From assembly GCA_007134165.1 (NCBI GenBank), contig SLLJ01000291.1, positions 1-15,295 of the forward strand: a DNA stretch of 15,295 nucleotides, given 5' to 3'. The notes under the pieces were generated by a model. The model searched no databases, was not told where the DNA came from, and saw only the letters and a list, made by a program, of their open reading frames with translations. The position numbers and the translations under genes are program-made. Positions 15,001 to 15,295 of the stretch are shown here, in pieces; positions within the stretch are counted from its first letter, which is position 1; the number at the start of each line of letters is the position of its first letter. Source of the stretch: Nitriliruptoraceae bacterium. GTDB taxonomy: Bacteria > Actinomycetota > Nitriliruptoria > Nitriliruptorales > Nitriliruptoraceae.

Positions 15001-15295
15001 GCTCGTGCAGCAGGGCGATCTCGTCGGGGACGATCACCCCACCGCCGCCGCCGAACACCTTGACGTGGCCCATTCCGCGGGCCCGGAGTTGCTCGACGAG
15101 GTAGGTGAAGTACTCGACGTGGCCGCCCTGATACGAGCTGATCGCCACCCCCTGCGCGTCCTCCTGGACGGCGGCGGCCACCACCTCGTCGACGCTGCGG
15201 TCGTGGCCGAGGTGCACGACCTCGGCGCCCTGCGACTGCAGGATGCGCCGCATGATGTTGATCGCGGCATCGTGGCCGTCGAACAGGCTCGCGGC
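12077..15295 (-). CDS. icmF: Isobutyryl-CoA mutase fused to its GTPase chaperone (IcmF), N-terminus beyond the window
   Basis: 1072 codons are visible; the frame stays open to the right edge, so the start is missing. IcmF interconverts isobutyryl-CoA and n-butyryl-CoA with adenosylcobalamin, and some members act on pivalyl/isovaleryl-CoA. Numbered from the internal Met at 15253, the order is: B12-binding domain from the edge to about 115 (FDGHDAAINI just before the Met, then GAEVVHLGHDRSVDEV), a MeaB-like GTPase at about 160-400 (P-loop GITGTGGAGKSS 168-178, ETPGIGQGD 264-272, NKFE 311-314), a linker, and the mutase barrel at about 520-1058. Phe549 in AGVFPFKR and Gln706 in GQNTCIFSTEF stand where methylmalonyl-CoA mutase has Tyr and Arg, which favours the isobutyryl type. 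The internal Met at 15253 is not the start because B12-domain residues precede it. Confidence 0.95.
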   Translation of the reverse strand, partial: AASLFDGHDAAINIMRRILQSQGAEVVHLGHDRSVDEVVAAAVQEDAQGVAISSYQGGHVEYFTYLVEQLRARGMGHVKVFGGGGGVIVPDEIALLHERGVARIYSPADGQRLGLVGMIQEMIEACRVVPDAAGIDLDDLLAGDEVALARTLSVLEAGRAPQALLEGVRGAATARRVPVLGITGTGGAGKSSLTDELVRRFRRDREDKLRVAVLAIDPTRRRGGGALLGDRIRMNTITPGRVYFRSMATRHAGGELPGHLDDAVAALKAAGHDLVIVETPGIGQGDAGIVPHVDTSLYVMTPEFGAASQLEKIDMLDFADAVAINKFERRGADDARRDVARQLVRNREAFGASWEDMPVFGTSAARFDDDGVTALYQELVAQLAPHGLPADGGVLPRVDTRVSTRLDGVLPPGRERYLAEIADAVRHYHRTTAEQAELARRRQRLQAAIEEVTADASQEAGDPDVDAAVGALERRLEAVEHDLSEESRALLERWTSMVEEYAGDEFVYTVRDREIRVPLTRETLSGTKVPRVALPRRMDAGDRLTFLRSEHLPGSFPYTAGVFPFKREGEAPARMFAGEGDPFRTNRRFHYLSEGNAATRLSTAFDSVTLYGRDPAEAPDVYGKVGTSGVSIATLDDMKALYDGFDLCSPTTSVSMTINGPAPTILAMFLNTAIDQQLDAFVAREGRAPTPEEATQVRAFTLSSVRGTVQADILKEDQGQNTCIFSTEFALRCMADVQEWFIEQQVRNFYSVSISGYHIAEAGANPISQLAFTLANGFTYVEAYLARGMDIDDFAPNFSFFFSNGMDAEYTVMGRVARRIWSVAMRERYGANDRSQKLKYHIQTSGRSLHAQEMDFNDIRTTLQALCAIYDHTNSLHTNAYDEAITTPTESSVRRALAIQMIIDQEWGLATNENPLQGASIIDELTDLVEEAVLDEFDRIANRGGVLGAMETGYQRGRIQDESMLYEHRKHDGSLPIIGVNTFLREDAADQPPPVVELARATEDEKRSQLDRVHAFQLAHRDESQRWLAALQEAATAGGNVFGVLMEAVRHCSLGQITNALFEVGGQYRRNV

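Overview
The window is high-GC DNA (about 70% by eye) with GTG as well as ATG starts, TANNNT-type -10 elements, one apparently leaderless gene, and an S-layer-homology protein. This suggests a free-living actinobacterium, perhaps of the Acidimicrobiia. That placement is inference; no rRNA or marker tree is available.

Layout. 1-328 is a repeat-rich leader: two 51-bp direct repeats, each carrying an inverted repeat, then eight exact 16-bp tandem units ending just before an acetyl-CoA hydrolase/CoA-transferase gene (329-1624, +). Facing it is a compact leftward cluster, read in transcription order: a GNAT acetyltransferase fused to a DapF-superfamily epimerase (6319-4955), a VanX-like D,D-dipeptidase (4958-4224), tRNA-His(GTG) (4196-4123), hisS (4072-2600) and long-form hisG (2603-1680). 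ATGA overlaps join the first two genes and the last two. Rightward again is a secreted protein with three SLH repeats and a serine beta-lactamase-like domain (6550-8073). Then come a leftward RNA m5C methyltransferase and DUF1622 membrane protein (9518-8119), a rightward P-loop kinase-like gene (9651-10292), a leftward aldo/keto reductase (11438-10374), a 638-bp non-coding gap with 19-bp tandem repeats, and the leftward isobutyryl-CoA mutase fusion icmF (12077 to beyond the right edge, N-terminus cut off).

The most striking point is the histidine block. The tRNA-His lacks the near-universal G-1:C73 pair. It has G1-U72, discriminator A73 and A at -1, which is the arrangement known from Caulobacter-type alphaproteobacteria. 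The hisS 50 bp downstream looks like the divergent synthetase type that reads U72/A73. The window therefore appears to carry a linked non-canonical HisRS/tRNA-His pair with the first enzyme of histidine synthesis in the same transcription unit.

A second candidate module is the GNAT-epimerase fusion translationally coupled to a D-Ala-D-Ala-dipeptidase-like enzyme, which suggests D-amino-acid or dipeptide metabolism. The CoA-transferase and IcmF point to acyl-CoA (short-chain and branched-chain acid) metabolism but lie far apart.
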